Shown here piece after piece: positions 38,862-48,455 of a DNA stretch of 64,000 nucleotides (the first letter of the stretch is position 1; each line of letters starts with the position of its first letter). This stretch comes from Seonamhaeicola sp. Lineage in GTDB: Bacteria; Bacteroidota; Bacteroidia; Flavobacteriales; Flavobacteriaceae. The stretch lies in NCBI RefSeq assembly GCF_028281565.1, contig NZ_JANQJQ010000048.1:62001-126000 (forward strand). Reading direction: 5' to 3'. The translations under genes were made by a program, and so were the position numbers. The notes beneath the pieces were generated by a model. The model saw only the letters and a list, made by a program, of their open reading frames with translations, searched no databases and was not told the DNA's origin.

Positions 38862-40344
38862 CTATAGCATCAATTTTGAAAACCCAGGCATATTTTGATC
38901 CCGGGTTTGCCTGCAAGCCTTCCGGTATTTCTATTTTAAACCCTTCATCAAGCTTCTTCCATTTAAGTCGTTTATTGGTTCCCAGCATAAGGACCTTTGA
39001 ACCGCGTTTTGGTAGTAACGACTTTACAATGATCTCTTTGGGCATACTATTCTCATGCTCTGCTGCCAAATATAGAAGGTAAACACTACCTGCTTTGTCC
39101 CGGGTAAAACAGATATTATTTTCTTTATACGGCGCTATCGGTTTCGTTCCGTAAATGGCCTTATCATTAACTTTCATCCAGTCACCATAAGCCTCCAGCA
39201 GGTCATAAGCTCCTTGTTGCCAAGCGCCATCAGGTCCCGGTGCCACATTCAACAACAAATTACCACCTTTGGCCACGATGTCTATAAGCATATGTATGGC
39301 TTCCCGATGCCCCATATACACAGCATCCCTGGTATGTGACCACCCGCCTCCGGAAATGATATTGGACTCCCAAGGATAGGGCAACATTTTTTCAGGAACC
39401 CTGTTCTCTGGGGTTAAATAGTTTTGGTTCTTTCCATGTACAGCTCTGTCGACCACAATTAATCCGGGTTGCTTTTTACGAGCCTTGACCACCAGGTCAT
39501 CCATTTTTATATCCTGATTTACAATTCTGTTCTTTAGAAATCCGTTAGCTCCGGCTTCTTTGTGTTTCCCTATATACTCGGCCTTTATTTCTTCGGGTGT
39601 CTTTTTGGCTACCCAGCCACCATCCAGCCATAGAATATCAACCTTTCCATAATCGGTCATTAGTTCCAGGATCTGATTATGGGTAAAATCAACAAACTTT
39701 TGCCATTTCTCCGGATAGATCGCGGGATCGTAATTTACATTACGGTCCTGTGGTGGAAAATAAGGATCCCAGTAACTTGGGTGATGCCAGTCCGGTTTTG
39801 AAAAATAGGCCCCTACCCAAAAGCCCTCTGCTCTGAAGGTGTCAAACAATTCTTTGGTTATATTAGACCTGGGATTGGAACCAAAGGCACAGTCATCACT
39901 GGTTACCTTATAATCTGTATATTTTGAATCGAACATGGAAAAGCCATCATGGTGCTTAGTGGTAAAAACCATATACTTCATACCGGCGTCTTTTGCTGCT
40001 TTCGACCATTTTTCAGGATTGAATTTAACGGGATTAAAGGTCTTTTTTAACCCTTCGTATTCCCGTTTGTAATCATAATAATTCCCTGCATTTGACCCAG
40101 CCTTACGCTGACTCCAGTCATAATCCTCAGGGCAAAGCGACCAGGACTCTACAATACCCCATTGGCTGTAGGTTCCCCAGTGCATCAACAACCCGAATTT
40201 CAGATCCTGCCATGCCTCAAGTTTCTCCAAAACCAGAGGGTCGGTTTCGGGGACATAACGTTCGTCTTCATAAATGGCCTGTGAAAAGGCATTTACCGAA
40301 ATTATTACCATTAATAGTAACCATGTTTTTTTTGCTGTGATCAT
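38854..40344 (-). CDS. GH29 alpha-L-fucosidase
   Basis: Encodes 496 residues with a signal peptide ending VNAFSQ. Typical GH29 segments: LKFGLLMHWGTYSQWGIVES, AKDAGMKYMVFTTKHHDGFS, GAYFSKPDWHHPSYW, and the nucleophile motif VDILWLDGGW with Asp241. GGGWSHTRDAVYMG and VAKGGNLLLNVAPGPDG complete the barrel. The enzyme releases L-fucose with retention. The neighbourhood of GH92 and glycosylasparaginase suggests fucose on an N-glycan. Core fucose blocks known glycosylasparaginases, so its removal here would make biochemical sense. Linkage is not readable from sequence. The released fucose would be taken up by the FucP encoded in the same locus. Confidence 0.93.
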   Translation of the reverse strand: MITAKKTWLLLMVIISVNAFSQAIYEDERYVPETDPLVLEKLEAWQDLKFGLLMHWGTYSQWGIVESWSLCPEDYDWSQRKAGSNAGNYYDYKREYEGLKKTFNPVKFNPEKWSKAAKDAGMKYMVFTTKHHDGFSMFDSKYTDYKVTSDDCAFGSNPRSNITKELFDTFRAEGFWVGAYFSKPDWHHPSYWDPYFPPQDRNVNYDPAIYPEKWQKFVDFTHNQILELMTDYGKVDILWLDGGWVAKKTPEEIKAEYIGKHKEAGANGFLKNRIVNQDIKMDDLVVKARKKQPGLIVVDRAVHGKNQNYLTPENRVPEKMLPYPWESNIISGGGWSHTRDAVYMGHREAIHMLIDIVAKGGNLLLNVAPGPDGAWQQGAYDLLEAYGDWMKVNDKAIYGTKPIAPYKENNICFTRDKAGSVYLLYLAAEHENSMPKEIIVKSLLPKRGSKVLMLGTNKRLKWKKLDEGFKIEIPEGLQANPGSKYAWVFKIDAIDE

Positions 40345-40346
40345 AT

Positions 40347-41522
40347 CTATATCTTTAATTTATAATTTTTACGTTCCATCCAACCTGTAAATAGTACAAC
40401 TCCTAGTGCAAACCCCAGCGACACCAGAAGCCCTACAAAGCCCCGATTGAGCTCCTGCGGCAACCTGAAAGGAATCATCTCTCGTAACGGATACACGAAA
40501 TAGGGGATCATATAACAGGTTAAGGTCGCTGTCCCCGCGGGCATTATTATTTTGGCCCAGTTTGTTTGCCTCATCATATCCGAAATAATGTAAAGTATGG
40601 CGGTCATAAGGAATCCAATCCCCGTACAGATCCCTACCCAGGCCGGTGTTGCCTGAATTTTCGATATCCCCCAAATGGGTTTAAATGCTATGCCATAGAC
40701 CAGGCAACCAAGACCCAGTAATACCAGTATTAAAACGGTGGCTAAGTGAGGCCTGTTCGATTGTTGATCCATAATCATTCCCGCTAAAACACCAGCAGCC
40801 GTAAAAGCCGGAATACTTCCCTGGTAAATGACTGAAAAATAACTAAGCATGCCCGTAGGTTGCTGTAATATTCCGGAATGGCTTAAAACAGCCAGTCCGT
40901 TAAAAATTACAAACATGAGAATTACCAGGATCCAATTTCCTTTTGACCAAAGATGCACCAGGGCATTTACAAGATAGGCCCAACCTATAAGACCAAGTAT
41001 GCCCCACCAATGAGTTCTCATACCCATGGAACCGTCATCACCGCCACGATACAGGAATACGAGAATGATCAGTAACAAAAGCCCCGTCAGCCTGGCCAGG
41101 ACGTATTGTTTTTTTGTAAGCGGACTTTTTTTCCAGTTCATCCAGAGGAGCATCACAGCTGTAGCCATAAGGAGTCCCCACAAATATTTACCTCCGGCTA
41201 TACTTTCATGATGTGCGGTTTCATAGTTTACCATAAACACACCTATAAGAAGCAGGGATAAAGACCTGATCACAATATGCCTGCCAATGATATAATCCGA
41301 ACTTCCGGATGCCTTCCGGTTTCGGATCGCAAAGGGAATACTTAATCCAACAATAAATAAGAACAGTGGAAATATGACATCAGAAAACCCTAAGTAGTCC
41401 TCTGTAGCCGACGCATGTTCCAACCACTTTGGCACCTCTGTAAGAGTGAAGAAATCGTTTACCCAGATCATTAAGAACATGGTTAAAGCCCTAAGGATGT
41501 CTATTGCTATTATTCTTGTCAT
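40347..41522 (-). CDS. DUF5009 / HGSNAT-like membrane acyltransferase
   Basis: Encodes 391 residues with about ten membrane spans. The opening RIIAIDILRALTMFLMIWVN and the following GFSDVIFPLFLFIVGLSIPF are hallmarks of the DUF5009 group. This group is related to heparan-alpha-glucosaminide N-acetyltransferase and other transmembrane acyltransferases. A conserved-looking histidine pair is in YETAHHESIAGGKYLWG. By family analogy it may move acetyl groups across the inner membrane onto a periplasmic sugar, for example glucosamine from the chitobiose core. This is inference, since the bacterial members are mostly uncharacterised. It is followed by GH29 with only two bases between them. Confidence 0.85.
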   Translation of the reverse strand: MTRIIAIDILRALTMFLMIWVNDFFTLTEVPKWLEHASATEDYLGFSDVIFPLFLFIVGLSIPFAIRNRKASGSSDYIIGRHIVIRSLSLLLIGVFMVNYETAHHESIAGGKYLWGLLMATAVMLLWMNWKKSPLTKKQYVLARLTGLLLLIILVFLYRGGDDGSMGMRTHWWGILGLIGWAYLVNALVHLWSKGNWILVILMFVIFNGLAVLSHSGILQQPTGMLSYFSVIYQGSIPAFTAAGVLAGMIMDQQSNRPHLATVLILVLLGLGCLVYGIAFKPIWGISKIQATPAWVGICTGIGFLMTAILYIISDMMRQTNWAKIIMPAGTATLTCYMIPYFVYPLREMIPFRLPQELNRGFVGLLVSLGFALGVVLFTGWMERKNYKLKI

Positions 41523-41550
41523 TATGAAACGTTTGGTAACAGAAGGCCTA

Positions 41551-42657
41551 CTATTTGAGTTTTATCGTTTTTCCTGTTGCGGCACTTTCTTTTGCAGCTT
41601 CCAAAACCTCCATGACGATCATATTGTTTTCCAAAGATGACAGATCATAGGGCGCGAGTGTTATTTCACCATTTACAACTGCTGCAAAAAAAGCAAAAGG
41701 GTCGTTATAAGGATATTGTCGCTCTTTCAAGGACTCCTGTGCTTCCAAAGTACGCTCACTTAATCTGTACTTTATATCCGTCCTATTTTCACAGATAACA
41801 TATCCGGACACCCCATAAACCTCCATATCTTTTCTTGATATGGGCCAATTCCATGAGGCCTGCACTATACCCTGCAATTTGGGATACCTTAGGATAATGG
41901 TGGCTTCATCGTCAACTTTTGGATATACATCCGGTTTCATAGTTTGTGTTATCGCTGTAACCGATTCCGGCCTTTCCCCTCCATTTAACCATGTGATCAG
42001 ATTGACTCCATAGCAGCCAAAATCCGTCAGGGCTCCGCCTCCGTTTCTATCGGGATCTGTTAGCCAACTCAGGAACTCTTTACTAACCCCAATCTCAGAG
42101 GGCCCTTTATGCCCATCATGAACAACCACTTTGCGTAGATCTCCGACAACTCCGTTTTGGATCATCTTATGAGCTTTATGGTTAGAAGCATACCAGGTGG
42201 TCTCGTAATTGGTAATCAAATGAATCTTATGGGTTTTTGCCAGGGCTTCCATTTTTTTAGCATGCTCTAGGCTTACAGCCAGCGGTTTTTCAACCATAAC
42301 GTGAATCCCTAAGGGTGCAAAGGTCTCAACTACCTCTAAATGTTCATCTATTGGCCCAAATGCAGCAACGGCTTCGGGTTTGGCGGCTGCTATCAGGGCT
42401 TCCATGCTATCATATACCATAGCCATCGGATAGCCATATTGATCGGAATAGCGCTTCGCCAGGGCCTTGTTTGCCTCAACGATCCCTATTACCTTTATTT
42501 CCTGGCTTTCAAGTTTTCCCAAAATCCAATGTACATGATCATGGGACAGGCCAATTACTGCCATACGTACCTGATCCTGATTTGTCTGGCTGTGCAACAT
42601 AAGTGTATGAAAAGTAATTATTATGAAATATAGTATATGTAACCCTCGCTTTCCCAT
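41551..42657 (-). CDS. Exported Gfo/Idh/MocA-family oxidoreductase
   Basis: Encodes 368 residues. A hydrophobic leader (LHILYFIIITFHTLMLHSQ) precedes a Rossmann fold starting MAVIGLSHDHVHWILGK. The family EKP motif appears in HVMVEKPLAVSLEHAKK. A catalytic-domain region includes GGALTDFGCYGVNLITWL, with the Asp and Tyr positions usual for the family. Members use NAD(P) to oxidise or epimerise sugars; a few act as glycosidases through bound NAD (GH109), but I do not see that motif. Export is unusual unless cofactor is bound in the cytoplasm first. It is the second gene of the unit GH92-oxidoreductase-DUF5009-GH29-GH92. Confidence 0.87.
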   Translation of the reverse strand: MGKRGLHILYFIIITFHTLMLHSQTNQDQVRMAVIGLSHDHVHWILGKLESQEIKVIGIVEANKALAKRYSDQYGYPMAMVYDSMEALIAAAKPEAVAAFGPIDEHLEVVETFAPLGIHVMVEKPLAVSLEHAKKMEALAKTHKIHLITNYETTWYASNHKAHKMIQNGVVGDLRKVVVHDGHKGPSEIGVSKEFLSWLTDPDRNGGGALTDFGCYGVNLITWLNGGERPESVTAITQTMKPDVYPKVDDEATIILRYPKLQGIVQASWNWPISRKDMEVYGVSGYVICENRTDIKYRLSERTLEAQESLKERQYPYNDPFAFFAAVVNGEITLAPYDLSSLENNMIVMEVLEAAKESAATGKTIKLK

Positions 42658-42685
42658 ACTTAAAAAATTATTTATAATACTAATG

Positions 42686-45037
42686 TCAATTTTTATTGAT
42701 TGTCTGACTCAGTGAATATGGGGCTTCTGCTTCTTTTTCGGCATTGATATTGGGTTTATCATCCATTTTAAAATACAACTTTCCGCCTTTTTGAATGGCA
42801 TCAAAATCAAGATATCGTTTGTTGTATGCCTTACTGTTTAGCTGCATGGCATCAATATAGTAATTCTTCCGGTTGTTATCGGGTGCCAGTATTTCAAAAG
42901 TATTGCCATTTTCCAAATGGATCGTCGCCTTCTTAAAAAGCGGACTTCCTATTACGTACTGATCGACACCAGGGGTTACGGGATAAAAGCCCAGTGAACT
43001 AAACACATACCAGGCCGAGGTCTGCCCGTTATCCTCATCACCACAATAACCATCCGGTGTAGGTGCATATAATTTGGTAAGTACTTTACGAATCTTCTCC
43101 TGAGCTTTATAGGAGGCATTTGCATAATTATAAAGGTAGATCATATGCTGAATGGGCTGATTGCCATGTGCATAATTCCCCATGTTCATAATTTGCATTT
43201 CTCTTATTTCATGTATGGTAAACCCATAGTAGGAATGATCAAAATGTGGTGGCATGGTAAATACGGAATCCAACCTATCTACAAAAGCTTCTTTGCCTCC
43301 CATCAAATCTATCAGTCCCTGGATATCATGAAATACGGACCATGTATAGTGAATGCTATTGCCCTCTGTAAAGGCATCTCCCCATTTTAAGGGATTGAAC
43401 GGACTTTGAAAACTGCCGTCTTTATTCTTACCACGCATCCATTTGGTTGAAGGGTCAAATAAATGCTTGTAATTCATGGAGCGTTTATAGAAGGTCTCTG
43501 CCAATTCCGATTTACCCAGTTTTTCAGCCATACGGGCAATAGTAAAATCTGCAAAGGCATATTCCAGGGTCCGGGCGGCATTTTCATGGATGCCCACGTC
43601 ATAAGGTACGTACCCCAGCGTGTTATAATATTCGACGCCTTCACGCCCTACGGATTTTATCACCTTACCATTGGCTAAAGGGCGTCCTTCAGAAGTGGTA
43701 GCATTCTTTACCATAGCTTCCAACAGGAGATCCGTGTCATTCAGATCAATCCCTTTTAAGAAGGCATCCGCAATGATTGGCGACGAATTAGACCCTATCA
43801 TACAATCGCGATGCCCGGGACTGGCCCATTCCGGTAACCACCCCGATTCTTTGTAGGTGTTCTCCAGGCCTTTCATGATCTGAGCATTCAGCTCGGGATA
43901 CATCATATTGAAAAAGGGAAAAACAGCCCGAAAGGTATCCCAAAATCCGTTATCGGTAAACATATAACCGGGCAACACTTCACCGTTATAAGGGCTGTAA
44001 TGAACCATCTCATTGTTCCCGTTGAACTCATATAACTTCCTTGGAAATAATAAGACGCGATACAAACAGGAATAAAAGGTTCTGATATTATCAATATTAT
44101 CATCTTCAATACGAATCCTGCCAAGTTCTGCTTCCCAGGCATTTTTGGCTTTAGCCCGTGTTTGTTCAAATGAATCTGTTCCTATTTCCCTGGTCAGGTT
44201 GATATGAGCTTGTTCATGACTGATAAAGGAAGAGGCCACTTTTACGTGAACAGCTTCTCCTCTTTTTGTCTGAAATCCAATGACGGCCCCCACATGGTCT
44301 CCCATACTTTCCAGACTATCCTCCAGAAGTGTCCATTCGTCGGACCAAGTATGGGTGATCTCAAAATCCTTATCAAATTCTGCTACAAAATAATTATGAA
44401 AATTATCGGGAACACCACCGTTGTTATTTCGGCAGTATCCTATGATCTTTCTCTCTTCGGGAATAATCTTAACCATGGACCCCTTGAAAAACGCATCCAG
44501 CAAAATGTAAGCGCTCCGGGACTCCGGAAAGGTAAACTTGAAATGGGCAGCCCGTTCTGCAGGGCTTACTTCAGCTACCACGTCATAATCAGCCAGGTAC
44601 ACACTGTAGTAATGTGGTTTCACAACCTCCGATTTATGAGAAAACCAGGAGGCACGCTCGTCTTCCTGAAACTTCAGGGCACCCGTTACGGGCATTAGAG
44701 AAAAGGCAGCATAGTCATTGATCCAGGGACTGGGCTGATGAGTCTGCTTGATGCCCCGTATTTTATTATCATCGTAATTATAGGTCCACCCGTCCCCCAT
44801 TTTGGAAGTCATGGGTGTCCAGAAATTCATGCCCCACGGCATTGCAATGGCCGGGTAAGTATTGCCGTTGGAAAGCTCAAACGAAGAATCCGTTCCCATT
44901 AAGGGATTGACATAATCTACCAGGGACACTGCCTCATGCTTTGAAATAACTACATCCTGCTTACACGAACAAAAACAAATCACCACTACCAGTATGATGG
45001 CTTTGTTTATGACCTTATTTAAAAATTGTCTACTCAT
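42686..45037 (-). CDS. GH92 alpha-mannosidase lipoprotein (HQP-type, NQP variant)
   Basis: I chose ATG 45037 (MSRQFLNKVINKAIILVVV), which gives a clean lipoprotein signal (CFCSC). The longest frame starts at 45085 and would begin almost at the predicted transcript start. Signatures: NTYPAIAMPWGMNFWTPM, KQTHQPSPWINDYAAFSLMP, FTEGNSIHYTWSVF with the presumed acid Glu, and GYCGDEDNGQTSAWYVFSSL. Two departures stand out. The usual NEP segment is NQP (YAHGNQPIQHMIYLY). The usual GND/ED-CGQ becomes GDEDNGQ. These suggest altered linkage or substrate tolerance, or weakened activity. It heads the five-gene unit ending at 36594, with motif site D just upstream. Confidence 0.92.
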   Translation of the reverse strand: MSRQFLNKVINKAIILVVVICFCSCKQDVVISKHEAVSLVDYVNPLMGTDSSFELSNGNTYPAIAMPWGMNFWTPMTSKMGDGWTYNYDDNKIRGIKQTHQPSPWINDYAAFSLMPVTGALKFQEDERASWFSHKSEVVKPHYYSVYLADYDVVAEVSPAERAAHFKFTFPESRSAYILLDAFFKGSMVKIIPEERKIIGYCRNNNGGVPDNFHNYFVAEFDKDFEITHTWSDEWTLLEDSLESMGDHVGAVIGFQTKRGEAVHVKVASSFISHEQAHINLTREIGTDSFEQTRAKAKNAWEAELGRIRIEDDNIDNIRTFYSCLYRVLLFPRKLYEFNGNNEMVHYSPYNGEVLPGYMFTDNGFWDTFRAVFPFFNMMYPELNAQIMKGLENTYKESGWLPEWASPGHRDCMIGSNSSPIIADAFLKGIDLNDTDLLLEAMVKNATTSEGRPLANGKVIKSVGREGVEYYNTLGYVPYDVGIHENAARTLEYAFADFTIARMAEKLGKSELAETFYKRSMNYKHLFDPSTKWMRGKNKDGSFQSPFNPLKWGDAFTEGNSIHYTWSVFHDIQGLIDLMGGKEAFVDRLDSVFTMPPHFDHSYYGFTIHEIREMQIMNMGNYAHGNQPIQHMIYLYNYANASYKAQEKIRKVLTKLYAPTPDGYCGDEDNGQTSAWYVFSSLGFYPVTPGVDQYVIGSPLFKKATIHLENGNTFEILAPDNNRKNYYIDAMQLNSKAYNKRYLDFDAIQKGGKLYFKMDDKPNINAEKEAEAPYSLSQTINKN

Positions 45038-45135
45038 GAGAAAACGTGCCTGATTCATATTAGAATTACTTAATAACTTATGCAATTTAGTATCATTCCA
45101 TAAATTTGGGATATATTATGCTTGCAACGGCATTT

Positions 45136-45155
45136 TTTCGACGAATAACAATGCT
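45136..45155 (-). promoter_or_regulatory. PUL regulatory motif, site D (GH92 unit)
   Basis: Plus-strand core TTTCGACGAATAAC (45136-45149), exact consensus match. AAATTTAT begins 29 bases after the motif on the minus strand, the same spacing and sequence as at site F. This supports a shared promoter layout. The predicted transcript start near 45094 is why the start codon at 45037 or 45058 is preferred for the downstream GH92. Confidence 0.78.
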
Positions 45156-45175
45156 GAACCTGCTAATTTATTTTT

Positions 45176-46198
45176 TTAGGAACTCCAGGCCATTTTAAAC
45201 GGGGCATCTTCCAATCTGTTGCCCTTTTCCGTATTGTCGCAAACAGCGTAATTGAATCCGGAGCGCAAACTATATCCGGCATAATCACCCTGTTTATTCA
45301 CGGCAATAAACCCGGTTTGCAAATACTCCATATCCGGATGCCCAACATGTTTTTTATGGATGCGATCTACAACTTCCTTACAGGCTTCCAAAGGTGATCT
45401 CCCGTGACGCATTAATTCAACCACCATAGCCGCTCCTGCTGTCCGAATAATGGCTTCGCCCAGTCCGGTAGCGGCCGCAGCTCCTACCTCATTGTCCAGA
45501 AATAATCCGGCACCAATGATAGGGGAATCACCTACACGGCCATGCATCTTCCAGGCCATACCACTGGTTGTACAGGCGCCCCATAGATCGCCGGAACTAT
45601 CCAGGATCAACATACTGATTGTATCATGATTTTCAATATTGATAACAGGGTTGTATTTGGATTTTTCCAGCCAGGCCTTCCAGTCTTTTTCCGACTCAGG
45701 GGTTAGAAGATTCTCTTTCACAAAGCCTTTGGACAAGGCAAAATCCAGAGCGCCTTTACCTGAAAGCATGACATGAGGTGTATCTTCAAGCACTTTCCTG
45801 GCTACCGAGATGGGATGTTTTATCCCCTGTATAAAGGATACAGCTCCGCAATCACTGTTCTTGTCCATAATACAGGCATCAAGAGTAACGTTGCCTTCCC
45901 GGTCCGGTAATCCGCCATAACCTACACTGCGTTCTTTTGGGTCCCCTTCCGGAACTCTCACCCCGGCTTCTACGGCATCCAGACCGGAACCACCACTCAT
46001 AAGAACCTCCCAGGCCACTTCATTGGCTGCCAGTCCGAAGTTCCAGGTTGAAATTACTAAAGGCACTTTACCGGTTAAAGAACTAACAGGGACAGGAGTT
46101 CCGGACGGCTCATTTGCGGCCTGCTTACAACTATAGACCGTACTTAAACCCAAGGTTCCCAAAGCTGCTGTCTTTATAAAATCTCGTCTGTGTGACAT
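45176..46198 (-). CDS. Glycosylasparaginase-like N-terminal-nucleophile hydrolase
   Basis: Encodes 340 residues with a twin-arginine signal (MSHRRDFIKTAALGTLGLST) followed by Tyr-Ser-Cys, a possible lipidation site. The mature part opens PLVISTWNFGLAANEVAWEV. The autoprocessing and catalytic threonine is Thr193 in NHDTISMLILDSS, followed by GACTTSGMAWKMHGRVGDSP and GAGLFLDNEVGAAAATGLGE. This pattern matches N4-(beta-N-acetylglucosaminyl)-L-asparaginases. These split the GlcNAc-Asn bond of N-glycans after self-cleavage before the threonine. It is the last gene of a seven-gene unit starting with GH92 at 55799. It is the strongest single marker that the locus targets N-glycopeptides. Confidence 0.92.
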   Translation of the reverse strand: MSHRRDFIKTAALGTLGLSTVYSCKQAANEPSGTPVPVSSLTGKVPLVISTWNFGLAANEVAWEVLMSGGSGLDAVEAGVRVPEGDPKERSVGYGGLPDREGNVTLDACIMDKNSDCGAVSFIQGIKHPISVARKVLEDTPHVMLSGKGALDFALSKGFVKENLLTPESEKDWKAWLEKSKYNPVINIENHDTISMLILDSSGDLWGACTTSGMAWKMHGRVGDSPIIGAGLFLDNEVGAAAATGLGEAIIRTAGAAMVVELMRHGRSPLEACKEVVDRIHKKHVGHPDMEYLQTGFIAVNKQGDYAGYSLRSGFNYAVCDNTEKGNRLEDAPFKMAWSS

Positions 46199-46209
46199 GT
46201 TATCTCGTT

Positions 46210-48447
46210 TTAATTGTAAATTTCTCCACTACGCAACGGCCTATAAACCGTACTTTTATCCGGTGAGTCTCCCATGGTAAAAACAAGCTTGCCACCATTC
46301 ATAATTTCTTTATGAGTGATAAAATTTCGCAATAAAGGTTTCCCGTTAAGACTTATGGACTGTATATACATATTACCCTTTGTGTTATTCAGGCATTCTA
46401 TTTCAAAGCTATTTCCATTTTCCAATTGAAGCTTCACATAATCAAACAAAGGCGATCCGAAAGCATAAGCACCCTGAGCGGGATTGACCGGATAGAATCC
46501 CATGGCACCAAAAATATACCAGGAAGACATCTGCCCACAGTCTTCGTTACCGCAATGGCCATCGGGTGTGTTTTTATACTGTGTTTCCAGAATACGCCTG
46601 ATCATCTTCTGAGTTTTCCAGGGTTTGGAAACGTAATTATATAAATACCCTACATGATGGCTGGGCTCATTGCCATGGGCATATTGCCCAATCATTCCTG
46701 TACTGAAAATAGGTAGTTTATCCTCTGGAAGCGGATCCAGGGTAAACATGGAATCCAGCTTCTTTTCAAATAGTGCATCGCCTCCCGAAGCTTCAATAAG
46801 CCCTTCCATATTTTGCGGTACGTACCAAAAATATTGCCAGGCATTACTCTCACAAAAATATGGCGTATATTCCTTAGGAATAAAGTTGGTTACAAACGTT
46901 CCATCCTTCAATTTAGGCCTCATAAATTTGCTTTGGGGATCGTATACGTGTCGCCAGTTTTCCGAACGTCCCAAAAAATAATGATAATCTTCTGTCTTTC
47001 CCAGGTCTTTGGCAAATTGTGCCAAACACCAATCGTCATATGCGTATTCCAGTGTTTTTGAAACCGACCAATTTTCGTGATGACCATCTACGGGTACATA
47101 TCCCAAGGCTTTGTATGTATCTATTTGCCTGGCGTTATCCATGGCACTTGCTCTACAGGCTTCGTAAGCCAGCTCAGTATCAAACCCGCCTATTTTTTTA
47201 AAATGCGCATCTACAATGACGGGGATAGCGTGATAGCCTATCATCATATTGGTTTCGTTTCCCTGCATGGACCAAACCGGTAATAATCCGGTTTCCTTAT
47301 AATGCGCTAATAATGAAGCAATCATCTGTCCGCTTCGTTCCGGATGCAACAAGGTGTACAGGGGATGAGCAGCCCGAAACGTGTCCCAAAGTGAAAATGT
47401 ATCATAACGCTCATAATTCGTCACATGCATTATGGAATCGTTGGCCCCCTTATAATTACCATTGGGATCACTTAATAAGGTAGGTGCTAACATGGACTGA
47501 TACATCATGGTATAAAAGATATTCTTTTTGGAAGCATCTGCCGTTTTAATATGTACTTTTCCAAGTTCGGATTCCCAGTCGGCATTTGCCAGATGACGGA
47601 ACTTATCAAAATCAAACCCGGGTGCTTCGGTATCCAAAGACCTGTATGCACCTTCAATGTTAGCTGTAGACAACCCCACTTTTAAAATGATCTGCTCATT
47701 TTCTACCGTGTTATAATCTAATATGAGCCTGGTATCTTCTCCCCTGACCTGACCGGTATTCAGGGAATCCCCATTGTACAAGCGGTAGGACTCAAACGGT
47801 TTTGAAAATCGCATTACAAAATACACGCGTTGGTCTCTGGCCCAACCGGTGGATTTCCTGTAGCCTTCCACCGTACTGTCATTAACTACTTTAATATGCG
47901 TATCGGTAGGACGGTCCCAATTCAGGGCATAGCCCAAATCAATATGTAGCTGCGAGGCCTTATCTTCAGGAAAGGTGTATCTGTGAATGCCGGTTCTTCG
48001 GGTTGCCGTAAGTTCTGCTTTAATCCCGTAATCCAGTAAATCAACAGTATAATAGCCCGGTTTAGCGGCTTCACGGTCATGAGAATACTTTGAAAACGGC
48101 TTAAAATTATTGGCTTCAATCCGTTTTGAAAACCGACTATTGGTGGGCATGACCAATATATCATAAAGATCTCCTGCCCCTGTACCTGTGAGATGCATAT
48201 GAGAAAACCCGGAAATAATGGAATCCTGATAATAATAACCGGCTATCCGGTCCCAGCCGGGAATACCTATATCGGGGCTCAGTTGTACCATCCCAAAAGG
48301 TACTGTAGCTCCGGGATAAGTGTTTCCCGGACCATCAGTCCCGATAAATGGGTTTACATATTGGGTAAATGATAACTGTTCTCTTTCCTGTTGGCAGCCA
48401 AAAACAAAAATCATGAGGCATATCAAGCTCCAACCGTAAGTTTTCAT
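46210..48447 (-). CDS. GH92 alpha-mannosidase lipoprotein (canonical GTGxGD-type)
   Basis: Encodes 745 residues with a short lipoprotein signal (SLICLMIFVFGC). Signatures: NTYPGATVPFGMVQLSPDIG, SHMHLTGTGAGDLYDILVMP, CESNAWQYFWYVP with the presumed acid Glu533, YAHGNEPSHHVGYLYNY, and GHCGNEDCGQMSSWYIFGAM. Length and motifs match characterised exo-alpha-mannosidases of the family, including alpha-1,2-active ones. It and the 53535-55799 enzyme share the GTGxGD and HGNEPSHH patterns, so they probably have related specificity. It sits directly before the glycosylasparaginase gene with an 11-base gap. Confidence 0.94.
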   Translation of the reverse strand: MKTYGWSLICLMIFVFGCQQEREQLSFTQYVNPFIGTDGPGNTYPGATVPFGMVQLSPDIGIPGWDRIAGYYYQDSIISGFSHMHLTGTGAGDLYDILVMPTNSRFSKRIEANNFKPFSKYSHDREAAKPGYYTVDLLDYGIKAELTATRRTGIHRYTFPEDKASQLHIDLGYALNWDRPTDTHIKVVNDSTVEGYRKSTGWARDQRVYFVMRFSKPFESYRLYNGDSLNTGQVRGEDTRLILDYNTVENEQIILKVGLSTANIEGAYRSLDTEAPGFDFDKFRHLANADWESELGKVHIKTADASKKNIFYTMMYQSMLAPTLLSDPNGNYKGANDSIMHVTNYERYDTFSLWDTFRAAHPLYTLLHPERSGQMIASLLAHYKETGLLPVWSMQGNETNMMIGYHAIPVIVDAHFKKIGGFDTELAYEACRASAMDNARQIDTYKALGYVPVDGHHENWSVSKTLEYAYDDWCLAQFAKDLGKTEDYHYFLGRSENWRHVYDPQSKFMRPKLKDGTFVTNFIPKEYTPYFCESNAWQYFWYVPQNMEGLIEASGGDALFEKKLDSMFTLDPLPEDKLPIFSTGMIGQYAHGNEPSHHVGYLYNYVSKPWKTQKMIRRILETQYKNTPDGHCGNEDCGQMSSWYIFGAMGFYPVNPAQGAYAFGSPLFDYVKLQLENGNSFEIECLNNTKGNMYIQSISLNGKPLLRNFITHKEIMNGGKLVFTMGDSPDKSTVYRPLRSGEIYN

Positions 48448-48455
48448 GGTCTATC

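Noticed and set aside
41551-42657. Assignment of the exported oxidoreductase as a GH109 alpha-N-acetylgalactosaminidase
   Set aside because: The sequence has the ordinary EKP motif of dehydrogenase-type members and I do not see GH109-specific residues.
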